DNA from: Geobacter sp. UBA2189 | GTDB taxonomy: Bacteria; Desulfobacterota; Desulfuromonadia; Geobacterales; Pseudopelobacteraceae | Assembly (NCBI GenBank): GCA_002328035.1 | Contig: DCVL01000065.1 | Location: 1-20,758, forward strand | Direction of reading: 5' to 3' | DNA: 20,758 nt | Shown here: positions 1 to 6,869 of the stretch, piece after piece | Layout of the letters: each line of letters opens with the position of its first letter | Position numbering within the stretch: position 1 is the first letter of the stretch | The notes under the pieces: model-generated | Databases searched by the model: none | What the model saw: the letters and a program-made list of their open reading frames with translations, nothing else | What the model was told of the DNA's origin: nothing | Position numbers and translations under genes: made by a program

Positions 1-2
1 TA

Positions 3-107
3 GGTCTGGATCGCAAAACAGCAGCAAAATATTATTTATCATCTCAAACAAAAGTACTTGATCTTATACACAATATTTTAGTCCAATGGGAAGGCGTTTG
101 TTGCTAA
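3..107 (+). CDS. C-terminal end of an unidentified gene (partial at window edge)
   Basis: An open frame enters from the left edge and ends at a TAA at 105-107, giving about 34 residues that begin GLDRKTAAKYY and end WEGVCC. The first part (DRKTAAKYY) looks like a short helix of the kind seen in helix-turn-helix DNA-binding proteins, but the piece is too short for a family call. It converges with the rhodanese gene on the other strand. The other two plus frames hit stops sooner, so this is the best candidate for a coding tail. It could also be a chance open frame. Confidence 0.3.
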   Translation, partial: GLDRKTAAKYYLSSQTKVLDLIHNILVQWEGVCC

Positions 108-185
108 CTGGAAAGAGGATGTTTAATCGGTTACAAAGCACCCCTTTTTTAGGTATTGGGGTAGACAGGAAGAGAAAAAACGGAT

Positions 186-557
186 CTATCCAAGACTTGA
201 TTCATCAACCGGTAGCCCTTCGCTAATCCAGGCAGCCATTCCGGCAGTAACGTTGTAAACCTTACTGTAACCCGCATCTGCAAGAAGCTGACATGCTGGA
301 ATGGTACGGTTACCCAACCTGCATACAAGTATAACTGGATTGTCAAGCGGCACCAGCTTTTTAACTTCTTCAATCCATCCCTCTGGCTCAATCATCTGCT
401 TATTCGCATCAAACAGGGTAAGCAGATGACTTCCAGCTATTGTACCGGTTTCCTTCCATTCCTCTTTTCTGCGGATGTCAATAACAGTTACTCCTTTCTC
501 AAGCAGATCCCGAAGAATTCTATTATCTATGTTTATTACAGCGCTATCTTTAGTCAT
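186..557 (-). CDS. Single-domain rhodanese-like protein
   Basis: The 123-residue protein is one rhodanese domain. It has the early D-I-R motif (residues 27-29), the TIAGSHL stretch in the position of the usual substrate-proximal IPGA segment, and the active-site loop CRLGNR (Cys79 to Arg84) after a VILV strand. The conserved loop cysteine would carry a persulfide, so sulfurtransferase chemistry is likely, with unknown donor and acceptor. There is no signal peptide, so it is probably cytoplasmic. The start is supported by a GGAG sequence about 8 bases upstream of the ATG. The gene stands alone and is divergent from the large signalling gene at 884. Small rhodaneses of this type serve sulfur or cyanide detoxification, selenium or cofactor sulfur delivery, and the sequence does not choose among them. 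Confidence 0.88.
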   Translation of the reverse strand: MTKDSAVINIDNRILRDLLEKGVTVIDIRRKEEWKETGTIAGSHLLTLFDANKQMIEPEGWIEEVKKLVPLDNPVILVCRLGNRTIPACQLLADAGYSKVYNVTAGMAAWISEGLPVDESSLG

Positions 558-883
558 CTCTAAACTCCACTCATCAAAAAAACAACAACAAGTGAGGAAA
601 CCTTATAGACAACAGCACTTAAGGCAAGTTGCCTAACCCAAAGAGCTGTTTGAAATAAGTATGTCTGCTATTGACAGGACAGCTCAAAGGATCAAAACTG
701 CCCGTAAGTAGAACAGTTATAAGGAGTCGCACTGTTGAGTACTCTCCTTGTTGTTTCAAAGCAGATTTCCAGTCGTGATAGCATATCAATATTGTTCTGC
801 TAATGCTGCACAATTTTATCGATTTACTTAATTAAACAGAACAATAAGGCATTCAAAGCAGTTTTATATGCAAGGACAGGTTC
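558..883. other. Divergent intergenic region between rhodanese and GGDEF/EAL genes
   Basis: These 326 bases separate two divergently transcribed genes and should hold both promoters. No frame in it looks like a real gene. A small perfect inverted repeat, AGGCAA-G-TTGCCT, sits at 622-634 and might be an operator. The plus-strand side ends with an AAGGACAGG ribosome-binding sequence just ahead of the ATG at 884. I could not assign a convincing -35/-10 pair on either strand. Confidence 0.5.
622..634. repeat. 13-base inverted repeat in divergent promoter region
   Basis: AGGCAA and TTGCCT flank a single central G. The palindrome lies about 65 bases upstream of the rhodanese start. A symmetric site of this size in a divergent intergenic region could be bound by a dimeric regulator, but no known consensus was recognised and a chance occurrence is possible. 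Confidence 0.3.
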
Positions 884-3800
884 ATGCTAAATAAGCTAAA
901 GAGCAGTTTTATTGCCCAATGGCTCGTGTTGATAGCGCTGCTGGCAATTTTAGGTTTATTCGTTCTACTCAACGTCTATCAACGTAAGGAAGGCTCGATT
1001 CAGGCTGAACAGCAACAGTTGTTAACACAGGCCAGAGTTATCAACACTAATCTCTCAGCGCAACTGAAAAAGACTGATTATCTGTTAAAGATACTTGGCG
1101 AAGAATTATCCAACATACCAGCAGAAAGATGGCCTCAATCCTTTTCCAATCAACGTGTAGAACTTCTGGTTAATTCCATACCCGGTATCAATACCATATT
1201 GATCCTTGACGACAACGGGATCGTACGGCTCTGTAACAGGAAAGAATTTATCGGAAAAGATCTGGGAAAACGCAACTATTTTCTGGCTGCAAAAACCAAT
1301 CAAAACTCTTCGGTATTGTCTGTATCACCACCTTTCAAGACATTATTGGGCTCTTGGGGCATTAATCTGGTAAAAGTCATCAAGGACTCCAAAGAACGCT
1401 TTCGAGGAATTGTCGTTTCAACGCTTGACGAGGAGTATTTTAAGACTCTTTTAGGGTCAGTCAACTACAGCCCTGACATGTGGGCTGCCATTGCACATTG
1501 GGACGGAACCCTGTTTTTAATGGTTCCTGAACAGAGTCAACTACAGGGTCTTAATCTGGCGGTTGCAAATACTTTTTTCAGCCACCATATAAATAGCAAC
1601 AAGGTTGAAACCTTTCTGAGCGGTAAGGTGTACGCCACCGGCAAAAACCGTTTTATGGCTCAGCACACGATAAAACCACCAGGACTGGCTATTGACAAAC
1701 CACTGGTTGTCGCGGTAAGCCGTGATATCGACAAGGTTTTGTTAAAATGGAGCAGCTATTCACACCAACAGTTAATCTCTTTCTGCATTATTGTTGTTGT
1801 TACCGTAACAGCGCTGGCTGCTTTTCAATGGTACCAGCGCAAACAGATTACTATTATTGAGCTTACCGAACAAAACCTGCGAGATACACAGAAACAGCTC
1901 GCCCAAATCATAGATTTTCTACCCGATGCAACCTTTGTCATAGATACCCAAAAGAGAGTTATTATCTGGAACAAGGCCATTGAAAAGATGTCCGGAGTCC
2001 TGAAAGAGGAGATGATAGGCAAGGATGATCATGAATATACCATTCCTTTTTATGGGCACCGTAGAGAGCATCTGCTGGATCTGATTGATAATGGTGATAT
2101 TGCCCTTGAAAAGTTTTACTCACAAGTGCGGCGGACAGGAAATGTACTTGATGCTGAGACTTTTTGTCCCGCCCTGTACAACGGCAAAGGTGCATTTGTA
2201 TGGGTCATTGGCGTTCCGCTTTATGACGCTGAGGGCAAGCGTATCGGCGCTATTGAGGCAATCCGAGACATCTCTGACCGCAAACAGGCAGAGGAACTTA
2301 TGAACAAACTGAGCCATGGCATTGAGAACAGTGCCAATGGATTCTTGATAACGAATATTGATGGCTCTATTGAATATGTGAACAGAAAATTGATTCAGAT
2401 GACAGGATTCTCAAAAGAAGAAGTTATTGGACATAATCCACGAATATTCAAATCAGGCAGCACCCCTGCGGAGGTCTATGTCGATCTTTGGGAAACTCTA
2501 CTGTCTGGTAAGGAATGGCGTGGCGAACTTTTGAACAGGCGTAAGGATGGCACGGTTTACTGGTCTATTACATCCATCAGCCCGTTAAAGAATAATGAAG
2601 AAAAAATAACACATTTCATCGCAAATATAGAAGATGTCAACGACCGTAAAAATGCAGAGGCAACAATTGAGAGGCTCGCATATTTCGACCCGCTAACAGG
2701 TCTGTCCAATCGCAGGATGCTGCGGGATCGTCTAGATTTAGCCTTAAAGCGCAGTCGTCGCCATGGCAGCCCGTTGGCACTTCTGTATCTTGATCTGGAT
2801 AGTTTTAAAAATATTAATGACGACATGGGACATTCGATTGGTGACCAGTTGTTAAAGGATATTGCTTCCCGCTTGTCGAAATTCCTTCGTGATGAAGATA
2901 CTGTTTGCCGCCTGGGCGGCGATGAATTTGCCTTGATTCTTCAGGAGATCCGACAAAATCAAGATGTTGTAAGGCTGGCAGAAAAACTATTGGAGGTTGT
3001 TGCTCAACCGCTATGCCTTGATGGACGAGAGATTATAGTGACCACAAGTATCGGCATAACCATGTTTCCTAAAGATGCTGATGACGGAAACACCCTGGAG
3101 AAGAATGCCGATATAGCCCTGTACCATGCAAAGAGCGAAGGGAAAAACACCTTCAGTTTTTTCTCTGAAGAACTTAATGAAAGTTTGAGGGACAGGATTG
3201 CGCTGGAACATGGTCTGCGTCACGTACTTGAACGGCAGGAACTTGAACTGCTTTATCAACCAAAAGTACATCTGCAGACAGGCCGTGTGGCTGGAGTTGA
3301 AGCTTTACTCCGCTGGAACAGCCCTGAATTCGGCACAGTCTCTCCATTGCGCTTTATCCCTATTGCGGAAGAGACCAGACAGATTATTCCAATAGGTGAA
3401 TGGGCACTGCGTACTGCCTGTAAGCAGCAAGTAGCCTGGCAAAAAGAGGGGCTGGATCTCTGTATGGCCGTAAACCTCTCAGCAGTACAGTTCAAGTCAC
3501 CTGTGCTAATCGAAAGTATTACAGCCATTATAGACGAAACAGCTATATCTCCGGGATGCCTGGAATTAGAATTAACAGAAAGCGCCTTGGTGGACAAACC
3601 ACTGGATGTGGTTGAAACGCTTGAAAAAATCTGTTCTTTGGGATGCAGCATTTCAATTGATGATTTTGGAACTGGCTACTCTTCGTTAAGCTACCTCAAG
3701 ACATTTCCTGTAAAGGTTCTTAAAATAGACCGTTCGTTTGTCATGGATCTTGCCCACGATTCTGGAGACCGAGCCATTGCCCAATCGGTGGTCAACCTCG

Positions 3801-3979
3801 CTTCTAACCTTGATATGCAGACCGTTGCTGAGGGGGTTGAAAATCAGGAACAGCTTGAGATACTGCGCCAGTTGGGATGTACCTATATTCAGGGATTTGT
3901 TTATTCCCGCCCAATATCTGCAGATGCAATCCCAGCTTTTGTAAGGTCGTTGCAAGAAAAAAACTATAGACTAAGCTAA
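884..3979 (+). CDS. Membrane-anchored PAS-PAS-GGDEF-EAL cyclic-di-GMP signalling protein
   Basis: The 1031-residue protein has a transmembrane helix at about residues 12-31 and a periplasmic sensor of Cache-like appearance (about 35-290; ILDDNGIV and RNYFLAA segments). A second helix follows at about 297-315, then two PAS domains (about 340-465 and 475-590). Next comes a GGDEF diguanylate cyclase domain (about 597-765) with the full motif RLGGDEF at 676-682. An RxxD product-inhibition site (Arg669 to Asp672) lies five residues before it. The C-terminal EAL phosphodiesterase domain has EALLRW at 806-811, NLSAVQF, ELTES, DDFGTGYSSL, KIDRSF, AEGVE and the late QGF, so the metal and catalytic residues are present. 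Both activities are therefore possible, with sensory control deciding the balance. The start has an AAGGACAGG ribosome-binding sequence. The gene appears monocistronic. The ligand sensed cannot be told. Confidence 0.93.
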   Translation: MLNKLKSSFIAQWLVLIALLAILGLFVLLNVYQRKEGSIQAEQQQLLTQARVINTNLSAQLKKTDYLLKILGEELSNIPAERWPQSFSNQRVELLVNSIPGINTILILDDNGIVRLCNRKEFIGKDLGKRNYFLAAKTNQNSSVLSVSPPFKTLLGSWGINLVKVIKDSKERFRGIVVSTLDEEYFKTLLGSVNYSPDMWAAIAHWDGTLFLMVPEQSQLQGLNLAVANTFFSHHINSNKVETFLSGKVYATGKNRFMAQHTIKPPGLAIDKPLVVAVSRDIDKVLLKWSSYSHQQLISFCIIVVVTVTALAAFQWYQRKQITIIELTEQNLRDTQKQLAQIIDFLPDATFVIDTQKRVIIWNKAIEKMSGVLKEEMIGKDDHEYTIPFYGHRREHLLDLIDNGDIALEKFYSQVRRTGNVLDAETFCPALYNGKGAFVWVIGVPLYDAEGKRIGAIEAIRDISDRKQAEELMNKLSHGIENSANGFLITNIDGSIEYVNRKLIQMTGFSKEEVIGHNPRIFKSGSTPAEVYVDLWETLLSGKEWRGELLNRRKDGTVYWSITSISPLKNNEEKITHFIANIEDVNDRKNAEATIERLAYFDPLTGLSNRRMLRDRLDLALKRSRRHGSPLALLYLDLDSFKNINDDMGHSIGDQLLKDIASRLSKFLRDEDTVCRLGGDEFALILQEIRQNQDVVRLAEKLLEVVAQPLCLDGREIIVTTSIGITMFPKDADDGNTLEKNADIALYHAKSEGKNTFSFFSEELNESLRDRIALEHGLRHVLERQELELLYQPKVHLQTGRVAGVEALLRWNSPEFGTVSPLRFIPIAEETRQIIPIGEWALRTACKQQVAWQKEGLDLCMAVNLSAVQFKSPVLIESITAIIDETAISPGCLELELTESALVDKPLDVVETLEKICSLGCSISIDDFGTGYSSLSYLKTFPVKVLKIDRSFVMDLAHDSGDRAIAQSVVNLASNLDMQTVAEGVENQEQLEILRQLGCTYIQGFVYSRPISADAIPAFVRSLQEKNYRLS

Positions 3980-4146
3980 AATCCCTCTGATAATGTGTCT
4001 TTACAAGAGGAACAACCACTCCTGATTAGTTCTTTACCGATCAGTTCATACAAAACCTGAACCCTTCATCACCTTTTTGTTTCATGTCTGACATAATTCA
4101 AACGCCATCTTCCATAATTATTAATGTATGAGTTTAAAAGGATAAT

Positions 4147-4175
4147 TTGCGAACTTGATGCTTTTGACTTATTAT
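4147..4175 (+). promoter_or_regulatory. Candidate sigma-70 promoter of the small membrane protein gene
   Basis: TTGCGA (4147-4152) and TATTAT (4170-4175) are separated by exactly 17 bases and lie about 40 bases before the ATG at 4213. Both hexamers match the sigma-70 consensus in four or more positions. This is a reading by eye only. Confidence 0.4.
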
Positions 4176-4212
4176 CTTCCGCAAATTTCAGACCTGATTC
4201 AAGGGGTAATAA

Positions 4213-4404
4213 ATGTTTAGACAAACTATTATAAAGCAGCTTTTTGTTGGTGCATTATTAGGACTTTTTTATTTTTTGCTGCAGCTTCTTATCCGTCCCG
4301 AACCGTATACCGACTTAACGCATGAAGCTGCAAAACTGTTTAAAAGTATCGGGATTGGTATTGTCATATATCTGATTCTTTATTTTTTAAAGACGAAAAA
4401 ATAA
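4213..4404 (+). CDS. Small two-helix membrane protein of unknown function
   Basis: This 63-residue protein has two hydrophobic segments, about residues 9-26 (VGALLGLFYFLLQLL) and 46-58 (IGIGIVIYLILYF). They are joined by a polar loop containing RPEPYTDLTHEAAKL, and the protein ends in a basic KTKK tail. A clear AAGGGG ribosome-binding sequence lies 6 bases before the ATG, and a plausible promoter sits just upstream, so I regard it as a real gene. I do not recognise a family. The basic termini suggest both ends face the cytoplasm. Its neighbours (a cyclic-di-GMP protein upstream and a convergent OmpW gene) do not indicate a function. Confidence 0.65.
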   Translation: MFRQTIIKQLFVGALLGLFYFLLQLLIRPEPYTDLTHEAAKLFKSIGIGIVIYLILYFLKTKK

Positions 4405-4585
4405 AGTAACCTGAAAACGGCAGCACTTTGCTGCTTGTTGCTTCATATCACTTGAACTGAAACTTCAAATGGACGAGGCAGCCTAACTGAAAAAAGGCAC
4501 TGCTAAAAAAAGCGAAAAAATCTTTACACTACCATTAAATTGCAGAAACAGTTTTACCCCAAAATAAAGATACGGGTGATGCACT

Positions 4586-4628
4586 AAAGGGGTCAAAGGG
4601 CGAAAAGAGTTACACTTTGACCCCCTTT
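4586..4628. repeat. REP-like inverted repeat (GGGGTCAAAG ... CTTTGACCCC)
   Basis: The arms at 4586-4598 (AAAGGGGTCAAAG) and 4615-4628 (CTTTGACCCCCTTT) pair over about 13 bases with one extra C, around a 16-base loop. The repeat lies 16 bases past the stop of the minus-strand OmpW gene and between two convergent genes. It could act as a transcription terminator or mRNA 3'-end stabiliser. However, no uninterrupted T-tract follows on either strand. The GGGGTCA...TGACCCC arm sequence resembles the extragenic palindromes associated with RAYT/IS200-like transposases in many proteobacteria. That resemblance is from memory and was not checked against the genome. Confidence 0.55.
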
Positions 4629-4644
4629 TGGAGATGCCGGCAGC

Positions 4645-5253
4645 TTAGAAGCGGTAACCAACACCAATACCAATCAGATGGGGATTCAGATCCAGTTTGC
4701 ATTTTGTTCCTAAAACTGTAGCTTCGGTATCAACATTCAAATATTTGTAGTCGATGTTGAAATAGAGGCTTTCCGTAATTTTTATGTCAGTCCCGGCCTG
4801 TGCAGCCCAACCAATGCTATTGTCAATCTGGAAGTCTTGAACACCGTTAACTTTAGAGTTGAACGGGAATACAACGTTAAGTCCAAAACCAACATAAGGG
4901 CTGAAGGTGGAACCAGCTAGAGGGTGGTACTTGACAGTCAGGGTGGGTGGCAACAACCAAGTGGAACCAGCAAAACCATTGTTCAGTTTGATATCGTTAC
5001 GGGTTACCCCCGCAATTAGCTCAGCAGAGAAATTCTTGGTAAAAAAATACTCAAGGTCAAGTTCAGGGATAATATCATCGCTTACCTTGGTATTAAGTGC
5101 ACTCAATAGTCCACCAGTAGATTCATCTGGTTTTACGTAGATGGCACGTATCCGTACCCCAAATGACTTATAATCGTCGGCTGCCTGCGCCACCTGTCCT
5201 GCGCCCACCGTCAAAACTAAAGCTGCTGCTGCGATACCAAACATTTTTTTCAT
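4645..5253 (-). CDS. ompW: OmpW-family outer-membrane beta-barrel protein
   Basis: The 202-residue protein starts with a standard signal peptide (KK, hydrophobic core, cleavage expected after AQA at residue 24). It then shows alternating amphipathic strands and ends in the aromatic residue Phe, as outer-membrane barrels do for BAM recognition. The segment LPPTLTVKYHPL followed by SPYVGFGLN is characteristic of OmpW, and the length fits the usual 200-220 residues. OmpW forms an eight-stranded barrel with a hydrophobic channel, thought to take up small hydrophobic molecules. An AAAGGCAGGG ribosome-binding sequence precedes the ATG. A CRP/FNR-type palindrome and a leader hairpin lie upstream. 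Assignment to the family is strong, while the physiological substrate is unknown. Confidence 0.88.
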   Translation of the reverse strand: MKKMFGIAAAALVLTVGAGQVAQAADDYKSFGVRIRAIYVKPDESTGGLLSALNTKVSDDIIPELDLEYFFTKNFSAELIAGVTRNDIKLNNGFAGSTWLLPPTLTVKYHPLAGSTFSPYVGFGLNVVFPFNSKVNGVQDFQIDNSIGWAAQAGTDIKITESLYFNIDYKYLNVDTEATVLGTKCKLDLNPHLIGIGVGYRF

Positions 5254-5281
5254 CGTTGTGCCCTGCCTTTCATGGGATCTA

Positions 5282-5298
5282 GAGAAGCAATGCTTCTC
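5282..5298 (-). promoter_or_regulatory. Hairpin in the ompW leader
   Basis: GAGAAGC and GCTTCTC form a perfect 7-base stem with a 3-base loop about 28 bases upstream of the ompW start. If transcription begins at or beyond position 5300 the hairpin lies in the 5' untranslated region, where it may stabilise the message. There is no T-tract, so it is not a terminator. Confidence 0.4.
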
Positions 5299-5353
5299 GA
5301 TAAAAGTCTAATAAGATGTTTTTGGTCTTTTAGTGCATGAACTAGTCTTTTTT

Positions 5354-5367
5354 TTGACTTAAGTCAA
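5354..5367 (-). promoter_or_regulatory. CRP/FNR-type operator upstream of ompW
   Basis: TTGACTTAAGTCAA is a perfect 14-base palindrome with the TTGAN6TCAA core of FNR/DNR/NNR-type sites (the FNR consensus is TTGAT-N4-ATCAA). It lies about 100 bases upstream of the ompW start on an AT-rich background. OmpW genes in enteric bacteria are known to respond to oxygen through FNR, so an oxygen- or nitric-oxide-sensing regulator of that family is a reasonable inference. I could not fix the -10 box well enough to say whether the site would activate or repress. Confidence 0.5.
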
Positions 5368-5547
5368 TAAATAAATTAATCAAATATAATAAGTTGCATA
5401 TATGGAATATTAAAATGTAGCATTTTGGGAACAGCTTGGAGGGTACAAAGAGAGTGATGTGGCGGGTACTCTGTTTTCGTCAGCGTTTTTCAGTCAAAAG
5501 CGCTATGTCCATACCAGCACCATACAGAGTGACCATGTGAAGCCTGA

Positions 5548-5792
5548 ACTACCTTGATTGAAAAAAATGGCAATGATGGGCTTTTGAAACTGGCTGCCAG
5601 ATGGATGCCAGTTGCTAAATGCCTGGGACGTTTACTGGTTGAACTGCCTGAACCAAATCTTATCTGGTTTACAAGGGAAGAATTTACTGATGGACAGCTT
5701 GGCAAAATATCTATGCAATAAAGGAAAACGGCCTTGAGTCCCTATTAGAGCCATTCCGTAAAACTGGTAACAGGCGGATTATACGCTTGTAA
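5548..5792 (+). pseudogene. Frameshifted gene remnant of unknown family
   Basis: One frame reads from 5548 through a protein-like segment (GLLKLAARWMPVAKCLGRLL, then LVELPEPNLIWFTREEF, then TDGQLGK) and stops at 5719-5721. Around 5707 the sense continues in another frame as IYAIKENGLESLLEPFRKTG and ends at a TAA at 5790-5792. Joined, the two halves make about 80 residues of coherent amphipathic protein, which looks like a single frameshift in a once-coding stretch. No start codon with a ribosome-binding site was found in the first half, and upstream frames are also broken, so the 5' part appears lost. I do not recognise the family. An AT-rich hairpin follows directly. Confidence 0.4.
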
Positions 5793-5799
5793 AAAAAAT

Positions 5800-5816
5800 A
5801 AAAACAGACTGTTTTT
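5800..5816. terminator. AT-rich hairpin after the gene remnant
   Basis: AAAAACA and TGTTTTT flank a 3-base loop, preceded by an A-run and followed by further T residues, so it could terminate on either strand. The stem is weak because it is almost all A-T pairs. Its position just after the last frame of the remnant fits an old terminator of that gene. Confidence 0.3.
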
Positions 5817-6044
5817 TTTATTATTATCGCATATATTTAAACCAATGGTAGCGCTACCTGGAAATAGAAACGAAATGTTACAAAGAGAAGCAGAAAGACT
5901 TATTTTCAGCAATGTGCGGAACGATTCATATGGAGGGCTTTATGACCGAAGATACGCCCCCAGGCTTTTTAAGGGTACATAGAAGGATTCTGACTTATTT
6001 ATAAGCCATATACCCATGGAATGGGAACTGTATTACAGAAAACG

Positions 6045-6067
6045 AGACCCGCTTTTTTAGCGGGTCT
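6045..6067 (-). terminator. Intrinsic terminator of the flavodoxin-family gene
   Basis: AGACCCGCT and AGCGGGTCT form a perfect 9-base GC-rich stem around a 5-base loop, beginning 5 bases past the stop codon at 6072. On the minus strand the stem is followed by CGTTTTC, a short T-run. This closes the MEMO-S9-flavodoxin cluster. Confidence 0.75.
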
Positions 6068-6071
6068 TTCA

Positions 6072-6818
6072 TTAATTATGCTCCTGCAAATATTTGTATT
6101 CCTCTGTCCAATCATCCTTGCGGTATTCTACCAATCTCTTCATACGCGCCTTAAAGGCGCCCCTGTAACCCGCCTGATCAGGGAAACGCTCTTTTTCCCT
6201 TACACAACGGCAGAGTTCTTTTCCCAGTTTACGGGCATTTTCGAAAAGCAGTTCCTGTTTTGGAAAGGCATTTTCAGCTCCACCCTGTGAAGCAATTGAA
6301 CCGACTGACTGCGCTCCTGTAGAGTTAATAAAGCGAACCATGTACCTGATTACCTCATCATCTTCACCGCCACCTGAAGTCTCAACCACTGCAGCATATT
6401 TACCCTCCAGCTTAAGGCAGTGGACAATATTGCCACTACGGTCAAAGAGTGCCTTCAACTGTGCCGGGACACTAAATATATAGTTAGGACTTGCCAGTAT
6501 GAAGGCGTCAGAATTAAGAAGACTCTCCTTGATAATCTGATAATCATCTTTTATATTGCAAATACCGGTCTTATGGCACTGTTCACAACCAGAACAAGGC
6601 GTTACCCCGATTGCTGAGAGGTCAAACAGCTCAATTTCAGCCCCTTCTTCAACTCCGGCCATAACCTCTTTAAGCAGACGACCGGTATTACCTTTCATGC
6701 CCCTAGGACTACCAATAATTACTGTTATCTTCAGCGTCCGCTTTCCCTGCGCCGCCTTTTCAGCCTCTAGACGCTTTACTTCGGCCTCCATCTCTTCGTT
6801 ATACTGTGTTTCAAACAT
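6072..6818 (-). CDS. Flavodoxin-fold NAD(P)H-dependent FMN reductase with a cysteine cluster
   Basis: From the chosen start the protein has 248 residues. A charged N-terminal helix (about 1-27) precedes a flavodoxin-like domain with the FMN phosphate loop GSPRGMKGNT (36-45) and the SPNYIFSVP flavin-contact segment (110-118). Between them lies CSGCEQCHKTGIC, with cysteines at 75, 78, 81 and 87. This is the pattern of the iron-sulfur flavoprotein-like branch, so an Fe-S cluster or redox-active thiols are possible. I chose the ATG at 6818 over one 45 bases upstream because AGGGAG lies 7 bases before it, while the upstream ATG has no ribosome-binding site. It follows the S9 peptidase gene by 51 bases. 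It probably transfers electrons in the cytoplasm; the substrate is unknown. Confidence 0.82.
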   Translation of the reverse strand: MFETQYNEEMEAEVKRLEAEKAAQGKRTLKITVIIGSPRGMKGNTGRLLKEVMAGVEEGAEIELFDLSAIGVTPCSGCEQCHKTGICNIKDDYQIIKESLLNSDAFILASPNYIFSVPAQLKALFDRSGNIVHCLKLEGKYAAVVETSGGGEDDEVIRYMVRFINSTGAQSVGSIASQGGAENAFPKQELLFENARKLGKELCRCVREKERFPDQAGYRGAFKARMKRLVEYRKDDWTEEYKYLQEHN

Positions 6819-6869
6819 TTTATGCTCCCTGCATGAAGTAATTACCGGTAAATTCTTAATCATATTTTT

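Larger units (their letters stand above)
5254..6071. other. Gene-poor gap with regulatory sites, a gene remnant and a terminator
   Basis: About 820 bases carry no convincing intact gene. From left to right there is the ompW leader with a hairpin (5282-5298), a CRP/FNR-type palindrome (5354-5367), a very AT-rich stretch (about 5368-5415), a frameshifted coding remnant (5548-5792), an AT-rich hairpin (5800-5816), a 45-codon open frame (5845-5982) without a ribosome-binding site, and the terminator of the flavodoxin gene (6045-6067). The pattern suggests the decayed remains of an accessory gene. Confidence 0.5.

Noticed and set aside
121..185. CCCC/GGGG pairing near 142-165 as a terminator for the convergent genes
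   Set aside because: Only about five base pairs with a 13-base loop can form and no T-tract follows on either strand.
619..813. A 64-codon minus-strand open frame in the divergent promoter region
   Set aside because: It lacks a ribosome-binding site, has an unstructured cysteine- and leucine-rich translation, and lies where promoters of both flanking genes are expected.
3256..3651. A 131-codon open frame on the minus strand
   Set aside because: It is antisense to the EAL domain of the cyclic-di-GMP protein, where the sense strand has all conserved motifs.
5490..5705. A 71-codon minus-strand open frame in the gap upstream of ompW
   Set aside because: The translation is serine- and histidine-rich without structure, has no ribosome-binding site, and the plus strand of the same stretch gives more protein-like sequence.
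5845..5982. A 45-codon plus-strand open frame with a charged translation
   Set aside because: No ribosome-binding sequence precedes its ATG and no family is recognised. It may be part of the decayed region but cannot be supported as a gene.
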